Below are positions 9,145 through 18,896 of a DNA stretch of 64,000 nucleotides, one piece after another. Location: positions 1,860,001 to 1,924,000 of the forward strand of contig NZ_CP049362.1 of the NCBI RefSeq assembly GCF_019343455.1, given 5' to 3'. The position numbers and the translations under genes were made by a program. The notes beneath the pieces are model-generated. The model was not told the DNA's origin. It did not search any database and was given only the letters and a program-made list of their open reading frames with translations. The stretch's first letter is position 1. Each line of letters starts with the position of its first letter. Origin of the DNA: Alcaligenes ammonioxydans (GTDB taxonomy: Bacteria > Pseudomonadota > Gammaproteobacteria > Burkholderiales > Burkholderiaceae_B).

Positions 9145-9252
9145 TGTCTTGTTGATGGCTTGCGCCCTCGTTCCTACACATGGCCGGGCTAGTATACTGA
9201 CGGCTCTGCTTTCCTGAGGCGGTACCCGCAGGACAGACTTCACCAAGGCATT

Positions 9253-9708
9253 ATGAGCAAATCCCCCGTTTCCATCCTGGACAGCAATGTAGAGACCAAT
9301 ATGGCTTTTCAAATGGCCACCATTATCTACAAGCTGGACCAGACCCTTAGATCCACCACCCTGCGTGAACACAATATGACCTACGTGCATTTCAGGGTGC
9401 TGCAATACCTGTGGGATAAGGATGGGTGCAGCATAGGAGAAATTGCCAAGGCTATTGTGGTCCATCAGCCAGTCCTCAGTCGGGTGCTTGACCAAATGCA
9501 GGATCGTGGGCTGGTGCAGCGTCGCACGGATGAGACGGACAGTCGCTACATGCGCGTCTTTCTGAGCGACACAGGTCGCGAGCGCTACGCGCAGGTCTGG
9601 CCGCCTGCCAAGGCAATGATTGACAACGCCCTGTCTGTTCTGACCGTGGACGAGCGCCAGGATTTGGGCCGTATGTTGCGCTCAATGGCTACGCATCTGG
9701 CAAATTGA
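9253..9708 (+). CDS. MarR-family transcriptional regulator
   Basis: A 151-residue winged-helix regulator of the MarR family, which binds DNA as a dimer and is usually released by a small aromatic ligand. The helix-turn-helix and wing lie around residues 55-105 (CSIGEIAKAIVVHQPVLSRVLDQM, then RRTDETDSRYMRVFLSDTGRE), the typical MarR wing. No linked target gene is obvious. Upstream is the broken AraC gene on the other strand, and its 3' end overlaps convergent nudC by 20 bases. Confidence 0.88.
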   Translation: MSKSPVSILDSNVETNMAFQMATIIYKLDQTLRSTTLREHNMTYVHFRVLQYLWDKDGCSIGEIAKAIVVHQPVLSRVLDQMQDRGLVQRRTDETDSRYMRVFLSDTGRERYAQVWPPAKAMIDNALSVLTVDERQDLGRMLRSMATHLAN

Positions 9709-10477
9709 CTGGACGCCTGCAAGCAGCCTGACCCGGTAGATTGGCCCGAATCAAACGACCTGCAATGGAGTCCGTATGGGGCAGGTCGGGCAAGGCGTCC
9801 TCTGGCCCGAACCAGCGCGCATCATTGATTTCGTCTGCCTGGATACACAATTCCCCGCCCGCATACTCGGCGGTATAAGCCACCATCAACGAATGCGGGA
9901 ACGGCCAGGACTGGCTGCCGAAATACTGGATATTGTCCACGCGCAGCCCCACTTCTTCCATGACCTCGCGGTGAATGGCTTCTTCCAGGTTTTCTCCCGC
10001 CTCCACAAAACCAGCCAGGGCGGTGTAGCGCGCCGTTGCATAGGTGGAGTGGCTGGCCAGCAAGATACGGTTCTTGTCGCGGATCAGCACCATCATGGCC
10101 GGGGAGATTCGGGGATAAGCCGAGAAGCCACAAGAAGTACAACGAAAGCACAATTCATGCTTTACACGCTCCATGGCCGAACCACACACACCACAGTATC
10201 GATGGCTTCGAGCCCACTCGGATACCTGGAACGCCCGGTTGGCGATGCTGGCCAGTTCGTCCAGTTGCGACAGAACGCCACGCAGGGGACGAAAGGCAAA
10301 GCCATCGGGAGCAGGAGTCTGTGCAGCTACATGGCAGGCAAAATCCTGGCAATCCTCTCCCGAAAAAAGCGCATGCCATTGTGCCGGTGGGATATCCAGC
10401 GCGGGTTTGGCGGGAATCAAGGCCTGTCCGCCTTGACTGCTGACCAATATTTCATTTCCACGAAAAATGAAATTCAT
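9689..10477 (-). CDS. nudC: NADH pyrophosphatase / NAD-RNA decapping Nudix hydrolase
   Basis: Splits NADH to NMNH plus AMP and in E. coli removes NAD caps from RNA. The 262-residue protein has the NudC layout: an N-terminal domain, a four-Cys zinc ribbon (CGVCGSAM and CFRCTSCG), and the Nudix box GFVEAGENLEEAIHREVMEE followed by VGL. SQSWPFPHSLM is the NudC-specific motif just after the Nudix box. The start is ATG at 10477 behind an AGGA-type site; a much longer reading frame upstream is an open-frame artefact through AT-rich DNA. It converges with the MarR gene. Confidence 0.93.
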   Translation of the reverse strand: MNFIFRGNEILVSSQGGQALIPAKPALDIPPAQWHALFSGEDCQDFACHVAAQTPAPDGFAFRPLRGVLSQLDELASIANRAFQVSEWARSHRYCGVCGSAMERVKHELCFRCTSCGFSAYPRISPAMMVLIRDKNRILLASHSTYATARYTALAGFVEAGENLEEAIHREVMEEVGLRVDNIQYFGSQSWPFPHSLMVAYTAEYAGGELCIQADEINDARWFGPEDALPDLPHTDSIAGRLIRANLPGQAACRRPVNLPDA

Positions 10478-11071
10478 GTGTTTCCTGTCCTTTAATACGC
10501 CGCCTAAGCGAAGCACCGAGCCCGCTATTGTACGGGAAGGTACGGGACGCAAAACAGCGAAGAAAATCACCGCTGAAAAAGTGGAGAGGCGGGGTAGGGC
10601 GTAGCAAAAACCTGCGGTCCTAAAACGGGCAGCAACAGGAAAAAAGCTTGCGTTGGTGTTCAAGCTCTCAAGAAAATAAGCGGGGAAAAGTTGAAAAATA
10701 CTAGTTAGTGGGCATATGGTTAACTGAAAATCAATTAAAAAAAGAAAATTAATTTTCAATCCCAAATATTTTTTTATTATTGAAAAAACCATGGTCGATT
10801 TTTGTTTTAATTTTTTATTTTTAAAAATCCTATTTTATTTTTATACATTAAGGCGGCTGATAAAGTGTTTATGTTGTTTCGTCAATTTATCAGGCCACTT
10901 TAAAAAAACGAGACTATCTTATTGGGATAGGCTGCAAAAAGACTCAAAAAAAAACCGTCTGCTTTGAGCAAGACGGCTTTTTGGAGAAAAAATGGCCTAC
11001 CAGGAGACGGGGCGGTGCTGCGTGGCTGAAAAAAGCAAACCCCTCAGCAGCTAAAGGCAGCAGGCCCCTTG
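10478..11071. other. Long intergenic region with an AT-rich core
   Basis: 594 bases between nudC (upstream side) and the end of yicC. About 10,680-10,930 is strikingly AT-rich for this GC-rich DNA, with long A and T runs. It holds a 14-base perfect palindrome (GAAAATTAATTTTC) and CTGATAAA/TTTATCAG arms around about 22 bases. No convincing gene was found. The yicC terminator sits at the right side. Confidence 0.6.
10946..10976 (-). terminator. Terminator of yicC
   Basis: Arms CCGTCT and AGACGG around ten bases, with a nine-base A run on the + strand that is a T run on the transcribed minus strand. Confidence 0.75.
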
Positions 11072-12004
11072 CTACTCAATATTCTGAGTCTGCTCTCGCA
11101 ACTGCTCAATGCACAGCTTCAGATCAATCGAGGCCCGTGTCATGTCCATGCTACCGGCCTTGGAGCCCAAGGTATTGGCCTCTCGGTTCATCTCCTGAAA
11201 CAGAAAGTCCAAGCGTTTGCCGGTACTGCCTTGCCGGGCGCTTTTCTTGCCGGGAGCGGCAAGCACGTCTCCGTTCAGGATCAATTCCAGTTCACTCAAG
11301 TGGGAACGCAAACGAGCCAGTTCCTCCGCCACATCAATACGCAGGGAAAAAACAGCCGCCTCTTGCGCCACCCGTGCTGACAACTCTTCCCCCGATATCA
11401 GGGCAAAACCGTCGGGGCTGGCTTGCAGCAAGGCATCGTGTAAACGACTGGCGATCTTGTTCTTTTGCTCGGTCAAAATGGACGGCAAGTGCTGTTCAAC
11501 TTCGTCGACAATCGCACTCATATCCTCACGGATTTCCAGCATGGCCTGAGCCAGACGTTGGCCTTCTCGCTCTCTTGTGGCCTGAAAATCCTGCAAAGCA
11601 GCCTGAAAAGCCTCACTGATCATCGGCAACCATAACTCCGGGTCCATGCCCGAATTATTACCACTCTGATTGCTCAACAAGGTTTGCAGCTCCGGTGCCG
11701 GCAGATCGGGAATGCTGACGCGGGCAATCTGCAGCATCTGTGCCGTGCGCTCGACCGCTTCCAGATCCAGGGTGCGTTGCTGATCGCTTCCGCTGCGGGC
11801 GAAGTTGACCCGAAGCTCCAGCTTGCCGCGTTGTACGCCTTGTGCGGCCAGCTCACGCAGCAGATTCTCCGCAAAACGCAGCTCCTCGGGCAAACGCAGA
11901 TTCAGGTCCAGAAAGCGATTGTTGACGCTACGCATCTCGATAGTGATGGTGCCTGCTTCGGACTCGGCCTTGGCACTGCCAAACGCGGTCATGCTACGGA
12001 TCAT
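11072..12004 (-). CDS. yicC: YicC-family endoribonuclease
   Basis: A stress-related protein of the YicC/YloC family, shown in E. coli to act as an RNase that helps turn over small RNA. Family marks: MIRSMTAFG at the N-terminus, EMRSVNNRFLDLNLRLP, and the C-terminal GKRLDFLFQEMNREANTLGSKA with an EQLREQTQNIE end. The start is ATG at 12004, the conserved family start; an in-frame GTG nine bases upstream is less likely. It stands alone with its own terminator. Confidence 0.92.
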   Translation of the reverse strand: MIRSMTAFGSAKAESEAGTITIEMRSVNNRFLDLNLRLPEELRFAENLLRELAAQGVQRGKLELRVNFARSGSDQQRTLDLEAVERTAQMLQIARVSIPDLPAPELQTLLSNQSGNNSGMDPELWLPMISEAFQAALQDFQATREREGQRLAQAMLEIREDMSAIVDEVEQHLPSILTEQKNKIASRLHDALLQASPDGFALISGEELSARVAQEAAVFSLRIDVAEELARLRSHLSELELILNGDVLAAPGKKSARQGSTGKRLDFLFQEMNREANTLGSKAGSMDMTRASIDLKLCIEQLREQTQNIE

Positions 12005-12357
12005 GGGGGTCACTTTAAGAATGGAATAAAGCCACCGATTGTACTCTTACGCCCCGGCTTTGGCGGCTCCCCAAGCGTCTGCAAAGCTCTATACTTTAGG
12101 CTTTTGGCCGATGGCGGCCAATTTTGTCCTTACACTCCCATCCGTACCGCAAAGGCAGGGCAGGGAAGCAGGGTGGTGACCGTTTTTTACCGCCTGTCTG
12201 CCCCACGGAGCCTTCCCTCCCTGAGGTGTGGCCGTCCCAGATAGGGGCCTGGGTTTTGGGCGTAACCGCCGAATTGCTCCTGCATGACTAGCGCTCCTAC
12301 CAAGAGGGCGGCAGTTCACCGGTGCAACACGGAGGCTCTTTTTTAAGGCAAGCTGTC
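12005..12357. other. Structured intergenic region, possible non-coding RNA or leader
   Basis: 353 bases between divergent yicC and the SbcD-like gene. There are two strong foldable elements. TTGGCCG and CGGCCAA (12104-12121) flank ATGG and are followed by TTTTG, which looks like a small terminator. A larger stem near 12150-12228 pairs AGGGAAG with CTTCCCT and has an inner GGTGGT/ACCGCC helix. A TATACT -10-like box lies at 12090-12095 without a good -35. A T run at 12338-12343 precedes the gene. No known RNA family was recognised. Confidence 0.4.
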
Positions 12358-13476
12358 ATGCTACGAATCTTGCATACCGCCGATTGGCAAATCGGGCGCC
12401 AATACGCGCGCTTTGAGCTGGAGGACGCGGCTGCCCTGGCTGAGGCGCGTTTCAAGGCTATCGAGAAGCTGGCCGCGCTGGCCACCGAGCATCGCGTGAA
12501 CCTGCTGATGGTGGCGGGTGATGTGTTCGACTCCCAGACCTTGAGCGATCGCAATCTGCGCCGCAGCTTCAATGCCATGGCCGGATTCAAAGGGCCGTGG
12601 CTTTTGCTGCCTGGTAATCATGATGCGGCTCTGAGCGAAAGTGTCTGGACACGGGCCCGGCGCCTGAACTGCATTCCCGATCATGTGCATGTGCTCGATG
12701 CGCCCGAGCTGTTTCTGTTGGACTCCCTCAAGGTCGCCGTCCTGCCGGCCCCCCTGACTCAGCGCCAGACCTACCAGGATTTGAGCGACTGGTTCGATCA
12801 GGCGGAAAGCCCGGCCGGTTACTGGCGCCTGGGTCTGGCGCACGGCAGTGTCAGCGGCGTGTTGGAACATCTGGACAGCCATAACCTGATTGACCAAAAC
12901 CGCGTGCAACGCGCCAAGCTGGATTATCTGGCACTGGGCGACTGGCACGGCACGGTCAAAGTCAACGAGCGCTGTTACTACAGCGGTACGCCCGAGCCGG
13001 ATCGCTTTCGGGATAATGACTCAGGCCAGGCCTTGCTGGTGGACATCAGCGAACCGGGCGCCACGCCCGTCGTTCAAGCCTTGCCGGTTGCGCAGCACCT
13101 GTGGCGCAGCATTCAATACCATCTGAATGACGACACGGATCTGGACCTGCTGGAGCGGGAGCTCAATGCGTTGGCCGATCAAAGCGTGGTGGAGCTGGAA
13201 CTATCGGGCCAGTTGAGCCTGAGTGGTTTTGAGCGGCTGGAGAGTCTTCTGGGACAGTCCCAGGCCCGGTGCCGCGCCTGGGACTGCCAGCGCGAGGCCT
13301 TGCGGCTGGCGCCTTCCGAAGAAGACCTGGATGCCTTGCAAGCGGATGGCTATCTGCAGGCCGCATTGAACCAATTGCAGGCGCTGCGTCACGGCAGCCA
13401 GCAGCAGGCTGCCGAGGATGCCTTGCTGATTCTGGCCAGTCTGCTGCGCGACAAGGAAGGTGGTCATGCACATTAA
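12358..13476 (+). CDS. SbcD/YhaO-like metallophosphoesterase (DNA repair nuclease)
   Basis: A calcineurin-type phosphoesterase of 372 residues resembling the nuclease subunit of SbcCD/Mre11-Rad50 and Bacillus YhaO. Metal-binding motifs in order: LHTADWQIG, VAGDVFDSQ, LLPGNHD, LAHGSVSG and ALGDWHG. The C-terminal part is a helical capping region. The start is ATG at 12358 (MLRILHTADW). It overlaps the next gene by 11 bases, so the two are translationally coupled and very likely form a complex. It is shorter and more divergent than classical SbcD, so the standard symbol is not applied. Confidence 0.85.
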   Translation: MLRILHTADWQIGRQYARFELEDAAALAEARFKAIEKLAALATEHRVNLLMVAGDVFDSQTLSDRNLRRSFNAMAGFKGPWLLLPGNHDAALSESVWTRARRLNCIPDHVHVLDAPELFLLDSLKVAVLPAPLTQRQTYQDLSDWFDQAESPAGYWRLGLAHGSVSGVLEHLDSHNLIDQNRVQRAKLDYLALGDWHGTVKVNERCYYSGTPEPDRFRDNDSGQALLVDISEPGATPVVQALPVAQHLWRSIQYHLNDDTDLDLLERELNALADQSVVELELSGQLSLSGFERLESLLGQSQARCRAWDCQREALRLAPSEEDLDALQADGYLQAALNQLQALRHGSQQQAAEDALLILASLLRDKEGGHAH

Positions 13477-16087
13477 GTCTTTACGTGTTGAACAATTCAA
13501 ACGTTTTCGCCAGCCTGTATCACTGGACAAGCTGGAACCGGGCCTGAATATCATCAGCGCGCCGAACGAAGCGGGTAAAAGCACCTTGGCCGAAGCCCTG
13601 CGTACGGTGTTTTTCGAGCGTTATGGCACCGGTAGCCTGACAAAAATCCTGCCCTGGGGCGATTCATCGGCCGCGCCAGAAATCGAATTGGATTTCAGTC
13701 TGAACGGCCAGGAGATGCGCCTGAGCAAGCGTTTCCTGAAGCGCAAACGCTGCGATTTATACATAGGCAATCACCATCTGGATAATGATGAGGCCGAGCA
13801 GTACTTGGCCCAGCAAATGGGGTTTGAGTATGCCGCCAAAGGCAGTAGTCAGCCCCGTAACTGGGGTGTGCCGGGCCTTTTGTGGATTGAGCAAGGGCAA
13901 GGCCAGGACCTGCGTAGCTCGGTCGAGCACGCCAGCGGCACCCTGCAGCAGGCGTTGGGTAGCGAAATTGCCGATCTGACTAGTGCAGACGGGGATTATC
14001 TGATCGAACAGGCCCAGCAACAGCTGGACCAATATGTGACCCAGGCTCAAGGACAGCCTCGTGGCGTCTGGTTGGCAGCGCAGAAGGAAGCCAAGGAGCT
14101 GGAAGACCAGTTGCAGAGCCAGCAATCCGCCTTGCAGCAATATCAGCAATGGGTGGACGAACTGGCGCAGGCCCGCAAGCACATTGCCCACGCCGAAGCG
14201 AAGCGCCCTTGGGAACAACTGCGTGAGCAGGCCAAACAGGTACAGGTTCAGTTGCTTCAAGCCCGCCAATTGCAGGAGCGAGCCAAAGAGTTGCAACAAA
14301 CCCTGACCATGCTGGCGGAGCGTGAAAAGCTCTATCAACAAGCCGGGGAACGCGACCAGGAGTGGGCCAGCCAACGTAGTCAGCGTGCTGAGCAGGTGAA
14401 ATCCCTGCGTGCCAAGCTGGAGCTGGAACAGAGCCTGCTCAGCAGCCTGAGCCAGCGCCTGCAGCAGGCGCGCAGCCATAAAGACGCCAGTCTGCAGGAG
14501 CAGGAACGCGCCCGTACCTGGCAACAATGGTTTCAAGATCAAGCCAGCTTTGACAGCACACAGCAGCAGCTGCAGCAGATGCAAGGGCAGCTGGAGGAAC
14601 TGGGTAAGCTGGAAGCCCAACTGGCGCAATGCGGTGCCGCCTTGGTGCAGCTGAAAATCGCCGACGAGGCCCTGGAGCAATTGCGTCAGCAGCACCAGCT
14701 CATTCAACGCTTGCAACACCAGCTGGAGACGATTTCCACCGAAGTGCAGATCGAACTGCAAGACGGAGCCAGTCTGGTGCTGGATGGCGAATCCATTCAA
14801 GGCCGACACCGCGCTCACCTGAGCGTCAGCACCCTGATTGAACTGCCCGGAATGGGCCAGCTACGCATCATTCCCGGTGGTCGAGACCTGGGTAAAGTGC
14901 AACAGCAGTTGGCGAAAACTCAGCAAGAATACGCACAGGCACTTGGACAGTTGGGCGGAAGAAGCCTGGAAGAACTGGAACGCCGCCGCGAGCAATATCG
15001 GGAACAAGAACAACAGGACCGACTGTTACGCAGTTCCATGAAAGCGCTGGCTCCGCAAGGAAAAGCACATTTGCAAGGTCTGGTTCAGGCAGCCCAACAG
15101 CGCCTCGCACCGCTGCGTCCACAAGGCGAAGCGATTGAGGCGTCGGAATTGAGCCGTATCGTCCAAGCTGCCACTTTGGCTGAGCAGCAGTACCGGGCGC
15201 TCGAAAGTGAGTGGCATGATGCCCGCGAGGCCGTTGCCCGCACTCAGGCCCGTCTGGAACAGGCCCAGGCCGAAGCCAATAGTCTGGAACAGCAATGGGC
15301 GGACCCGCAACGCCAGCGGGCGCAGCAGGAGCGCGAACAGCAGTGGGGACAGTTGCGCCTGCAACGCGATCAACTGCTGGCCGATCAGAAAGCCTTGGAC
15401 GCTGAACTTGCCTCCCTGCCGTTGGCCGTGTTGGAACAAGACTTGCAGCGGCTGGAGCGCAGCGCCCAGCAGCAGGAGCAGAGCTACAACGAGGCCTGCC
15501 TGGCTGCCCAGCTTGTGCAAACCAAGCTGGAAACGCACGGCGCCCAAGGTCTGGAAGAACAAATCGATCAGACCGTGCTGCGACTGAACGACTGTCGGCG
15601 CCGCTGCACAGCGTACGAACGCCGCGTGCAAGCGCTACGGCTGTTGCTATCTGTACTGCGTGAACAGCGCAGCGCCTTGACCCAGCAACTGCACGAACCC
15701 TTGCAAAAGCACATCAACCACTATCTACGCCTGCTGCTGGGCAAAGCACGCGTCGAGCTGGACGAGCACCTGGCTCCACGCTGGCTGCAGCGCGACAGTG
15801 GGCAAGGCCTGGCCGACGATATTGATGGCCTGAGCTTTGGCGCACGCGAGCAAATCGGCCTGATTGCCCGTCTGGCCTATGCGGATTTGCTGCAACAGGC
15901 AGGCCGTCCTACCTTGCTGATTCTGGATGACGTGCTGGTCCACAGTGACAACGATCGCCTGGGAGCCATGAAGCGCATTATTCACGACGCTGCCCAGCGC
16001 CATCAGATCCTGCTTTTCACCTGCCAGGCCGACAAGTGGATGGACATGGGAGTGGCGCTACGGCCCGTGCCGCAAGGCGTACAATAG
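13466..16087 (+). CDS. SbcC/YhaN-like AAA ATPase with long coiled coil
   Basis: An SMC/Rad50-class ATPase of 873 residues, the partner of the preceding phosphoesterase. Walker A is APNEAGKST near residue 36. The centre (about 170-760) is a Gln/Glu/Leu-rich coiled coil broken by a short globular insert near residues 430-470. The signature [15 protein letters not shown] and Walker [13 protein letters not shown] lie near the C-terminus. The layout fits YhaN-type proteins rather than classical SbcC, which are longer and carry a CxxC hook. No zinc-hook CxxC was noticed in the coiled coil. The start is ATG at 13466, overlapping the upstream gene. Confidence 0.85.
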   Translation: MHIKSLRVEQFKRFRQPVSLDKLEPGLNIISAPNEAGKSTLAEALRTVFFERYGTGSLTKILPWGDSSAAPEIELDFSLNGQEMRLSKRFLKRKRCDLYIGNHHLDNDEAEQYLAQQMGFEYAAKGSSQPRNWGVPGLLWIEQGQGQDLRSSVEHASGTLQQALGSEIADLTSADGDYLIEQAQQQLDQYVTQAQGQPRGVWLAAQKEAKELEDQLQSQQSALQQYQQWVDELAQARKHIAHAEAKRPWEQLREQAKQVQVQLLQARQLQERAKELQQTLTMLAEREKLYQQAGERDQEWASQRSQRAEQVKSLRAKLELEQSLLSSLSQRLQQARSHKDASLQEQERARTWQQWFQDQASFDSTQQQLQQMQGQLEELGKLEAQLAQCGAALVQLKIADEALEQLRQQHQLIQRLQHQLETISTEVQIELQDGASLVLDGESIQGRHRAHLSVSTLIELPGMGQLRIIPGGRDLGKVQQQLAKTQQEYAQALGQLGGRSLEELERRREQYREQEQQDRLLRSSMKALAPQGKAHLQGLVQAAQQRLAPLRPQGEAIEASELSRIVQAATLAEQQYRALESEWHDAREAVARTQARLEQAQAEANSLEQQWADPQRQRAQQEREQQWGQLRLQRDQLLADQKALDAELASLPLAVLEQDLQRLERSAQQQEQSYNEACLAAQLVQTKLETHGAQGLEEQIDQTVLRLNDCRRRCTAYERRVQALRLLLSVLREQRSALTQQLHEPLQKHINHYLRLLLGKARVELDEHLAPRWLQRDSGQGLADDIDGLSFGAREQIGLIARLAYADLLQQAGRPTLLILDDVLVHSDNDRLGAMKRIIHDAAQRHQILLFTCQADKWMDMGVALRPVPQGVQ

Positions 16088-16116
16088 ATGTTTTCAATTT
16101 TGTACGGAGCCTAGCC

Positions 16117-16854
16117 TTGTCTGAAAACGCTACGATTGCACGCCCCTCGGGTCGATCTGCCACACAATGCCGTCCTGTCGAACTGGTGACTGGTTTCACT
16201 CGTCACGCCGAAGGTTCGGTGCTGATCCGCTTGGGCGAGACCCATGTTCTGTGCAATGCCAGCGTGCTCGACAAAGTGCCTCCCTTTCTGAAAGGCAAGG
16301 AGCAGGGCTGGGTAACCGCGGAATACGGCATGCTGCCACGCTCCACCCACACCCGTTCCGACCGGGAGGCGGCCCGTGGCAAGCAAAATGGCCGCACCCA
16401 GGAAATTCAGCGCCTGATTGGCCGCAGCCTGCGCGCCGTTTTTGATCTGAAGGCCTTGGGCGAGCGCACCATCCATATTGACTGCGACGTGCTGCAAGCC
16501 GACGGCGGAACCCGCTGCGCGAGCATCACCGGTGCCTGGGTTGCCGCCAGTCTGGCGGTACGCAACCTGCAAGAGCAGGGCAAACTGCAAGCCTCGCCCA
16601 TTCTGGATCAATTGGCGGCCGTTTCGGTCGGTGTATTCGAATCCCACCCCGTGCTGGATCTGGACTATCTGGAAGACTCCGCCTGCGGCGTGGATATGAA
16701 TATCGTCATGACAGGCAGCGGCAATCTGGTGGAAGTGCAGGGCACCGCTGAAGGCCAAACTTTTGCGCGCCCCACCTTGAACCGCTTGCTGGATCTGGCC
16801 GAGCAGGGCATTGCCGAGCTGATGCAAGCCCAGAAACAGGCCTTGCAGGGCTGA
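16117..16854 (+). CDS. rph: Ribonuclease PH
   Basis: Phosphate-dependent 3'-5' exoribonuclease that trims tRNA 3' ends. The 245-residue length fits the family when started at TTG 16117, a few bases after GGAGCC. Upstream in-frame ATG 16036 would extend into the previous gene. Motifs: [34 protein letters not shown] (phosphate site), [49 protein letters not shown]. It begins a run of housekeeping genes with rdgB and hemW. Confidence 0.93.
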   Translation: MSENATIARPSGRSATQCRPVELVTGFTRHAEGSVLIRLGETHVLCNASVLDKVPPFLKGKEQGWVTAEYGMLPRSTHTRSDREAARGKQNGRTQEIQRLIGRSLRAVFDLKALGERTIHIDCDVLQADGGTRCASITGAWVAASLAVRNLQEQGKLQASPILDQLAAVSVGVFESHPVLDLDYLEDSACGVDMNIVMTGSGNLVEVQGTAEGQTFARPTLNRLLDLAEQGIAELMQAQKQALQG

Positions 16855-16924
16855 TCACGATGAAACGGGTCTGTCCTGCTCCCTGCGCGACACCGCCAGG
16901 CAGCGGGGCAAGCTCCTATTGGAA

Positions 16925-16973
16925 CGCCGTGCCAGGCAGTGTGTGCCGCGTGGCACGGCGCTTTGTCCTTTTT
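16925..16973 (+). terminator. Hairpin between rph and rdgB, possible attenuator
   Basis: Perfect 9-base arms CGCCGTGCC and GGCACGGCG around 18 bases, followed by CTTTGTCCTTTTT. It may end part of the rph transcripts. Confidence 0.5.
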
Positions 16974-17007
16974 ACTGAACAGGGCGCTTTGCCGCCTGTT
17001 GCCACTT

Positions 17008-17619
17008 ATGAACACTACATCCAAGCGTGTTGTCCTGGCCTCCAACAATGCCGGCAAGCTCAAGGAGTTTTCCGCCATCCTGGCCCAGGCCGGTATCAGC
17101 ATGATTCCGCAAGGCCAATTGAACATTCCCGAGGCCGAGGAGCCCTTTGCCACTTTTATCGAGAATGCGCTGGCCAAGGCCCGTCATGCCAGCCAGTTAA
17201 GCGGTTTGCCCGCCTTGGCCGACGACTCCGGCCTGTGCGTGCGCGCCTTGGACGAAGCCCCCGGCGTGTACTCCGCCCGATTTGCCGCTCGCGAGCTGGG
17301 TGGTGAGAAGTCCGACTCTGCCAATAACGCCTTGCTGGTCCAGCGTCTGCAAGGACAAAGCGACCGCCGCGCCTGTTATGTGGCCGTTCTGGTGTATGTG
17401 CGCCATGCTCAGGACCCACGGCCCATCGTGATTGAAGGGGTCTGGGAAGGAGAGATTCAGGATCAGCCCGCCGGCGAGCACGGCTTTGGCTATGACCCGC
17501 ACTTTTATCTTCCCGAACTTGGGCAAACCGCTGCACAGCTCGCGCCCGAGGTGAAAAACCAATATAGCCATCGGGCGCAGGCCATGCGAGCGTTGCTGCA
17601 TCGTCTGGCGGCCGAGTAA
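17008..17619 (+). CDS. rdgB: dITP/XTP pyrophosphatase (RdgB/HAM1 family)
   Basis: House-cleaning enzyme that hydrolyses non-canonical purine triphosphates (ITP, dITP, XTP) to monophosphates. The 203-residue protein starts at ATG 17008 (MNTTSKRVVLASNNAGKLKE). The family marks are the N-terminal SNNAGKLKEF, ALADDSGLCV, GVYSARFA, GFGYDPHFYLPE and the NQYSHRAQAM motif at the end. It is followed after four bases by hemW. Confidence 0.94.
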   Translation: MNTTSKRVVLASNNAGKLKEFSAILAQAGISMIPQGQLNIPEAEEPFATFIENALAKARHASQLSGLPALADDSGLCVRALDEAPGVYSARFAARELGGEKSDSANNALLVQRLQGQSDRRACYVAVLVYVRHAQDPRPIVIEGVWEGEIQDQPAGEHGFGYDPHFYLPELGQTAAQLAPEVKNQYSHRAQAMRALLHRLAAE

Positions 17620-17623
17620 AGAC

Positions 17624-18838
17624 ATGAGCGTTTTTTCTCCCGAAGTACGAATCCGGCCCGGCTCGGGGCCGGCGACTCTCTTGCCCAGCCTGCCTCCCTT
17701 ATCGGTCTATGTGCATGTGCCCTGGTGTGTCCGCAAGTGCCCGTACTGTGACTTCAACTCACACGAAGCACCGGCGCAGTTGCCCGAAAACGAGTACCTG
17801 GACGCCTTGCAAGCCGACCTGGAGCAAACCTTGCCCCTGGTCTGGGGCCGACAGGTCATTTCCGTCTTTATCGGCGGCGGCACACCCAGTCTTTTATCGG
17901 CCCAGGCGCTGGACCGCATGTTGGCCATGCTGCGCGCTCATCTGAACCTGCTGCCCGATGCTGAAATTACGCTGGAAGCCAATCCCGGCGCTTCGGAAGC
18001 CTCGCGTTTCATGGACTATGCGCACAGTGGCGTAAACCGTATCTCTCTGGGCATCCAAAGCTTTAACGATCAGGCCCTGAAAGCGCTCGGACGCATTCAC
18101 GATAGTCAGCAAGCACGCCAGGCCATCGAGGCCGCCCTGAAAGCGGTAGACCGCGTGAACCTGGACGTGATGTACGCCTTGCCTGGGCAAACACCCGCCC
18201 AGTCCGAACACGACATCTTGCAAGCCATGTCTTACGAAACGGAGCATTTGTCGCTGTATCACTTGACGCTGGAACCCAATACCGTCTTTGCCAAATATCC
18301 GCCTGCCTTGCCTGATGACGATGACAGCGCGGCCATGCAGGACAGGCTGATCGAGTTGACGGCCAGTCGCGGCTGGGAGCAGTATGAAATATCCGCCTAC
18401 AGCAAGCGGGGTGGTCACAGCCGCCATAATCTGAATTACTGGGAGTTTGGCGACTACATCGGTATCGGTCCCGGTGCGCATGGCAAATTGTCCTTTCACG
18501 ATCGTATTATTCGTACCGCCACGACCCGCAGCCCAGCCCAGTGGATGCAGACCGCCGTCAAACGGGATGGCAGCCACTATGCGCACAATGCGCGTGTGTC
18601 CCCTCAGGACCTGCCCTTTGAGTTCATGCTGAACGCGTTGCGTCTGAAAGCCGGGGTGCCGTCCCAATACTTTCAGGAGCGCACGGGCGTGCCACTGGCA
18701 CAGATCCTGCCCACCATCAGGCGCAATATTGAAAAAGGTTTGCTGGCTGCCGATCCGCTGCGTATTCGAACTACGGATTTAGGCTGGCGCTTTCTAAATG
18801 ACTTACAGGAAGCATTCCTTCCTGATGCAGGTTCCTGA
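17624..18838 (+). CDS. hemW: HemW, radical SAM heme chaperone
   Basis: Related to oxygen-independent coproporphyrinogen oxidase but acting as a heme-trafficking protein; not a true HemN. It has 404 residues, with the [4Fe-4S]-binding CVRKCPYCDF near residue 34, FIGGGTPSLL, NRISLGIQSF and LDVMYALPGQT. The N-terminal HemN sequence YxHIPFC is here YVHVPWC, the HemW form. Its position after rdgB is a common arrangement in proteobacteria. Confidence 0.93.
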   Translation: MSVFSPEVRIRPGSGPATLLPSLPPLSVYVHVPWCVRKCPYCDFNSHEAPAQLPENEYLDALQADLEQTLPLVWGRQVISVFIGGGTPSLLSAQALDRMLAMLRAHLNLLPDAEITLEANPGASEASRFMDYAHSGVNRISLGIQSFNDQALKALGRIHDSQQARQAIEAALKAVDRVNLDVMYALPGQTPAQSEHDILQAMSYETEHLSLYHLTLEPNTVFAKYPPALPDDDDSAAMQDRLIELTASRGWEQYEISAYSKRGGHSRHNLNYWEFGDYIGIGPGAHGKLSFHDRIIRTATTRSPAQWMQTAVKRDGSHYAHNARVSPQDLPFEFMLNALRLKAGVPSQYFQERTGVPLAQILPTIRRNIEKGLLAADPLRIRTTDLGWRFLNDLQEAFLPDAGS

Positions 18839-18867
18839 CATTTAATTGTTTATTTAAGACATTTTTT

Positions 18868-18896
18868 ATTGTGCATCTGCACAATTGCTCTACAAT
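18868..18896 (+). promoter_or_regulatory. glnA promoter overlapped by an 18-base palindrome
   Basis: A -35 TTGTGC (18869-18874), 16 bases and a -10 TACAAT (18891-18896) form a good sigma-70 promoter. ATTGTGCA-TC-TGCACAAT (18868-18885) is a perfect inverted repeat covering the -35 and spacer, so a bound factor would probably repress. It is not arranged like the usual NtrC site (GCAC...GTGC), and no sigma-54 -24/-12 pair was found. Confidence 0.55.

Noticed and set aside
10478..10792. N-terminal extension of nudC by 105 residues
   Set aside because: Runs through AT-rich non-coding DNA and lacks family similarity; ATG 10477 has a ribosome site and the NudC start.
12089..12319. 76-codon frame in the yicC/SbcD-like gap
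   Set aside because: No family features, no good ribosome site, and the DNA folds like structured RNA.
16860..17306. 148-codon frame starting after rph
   Set aside because: It overlaps most of rdgB in another frame; rdgB has strong family motifs.
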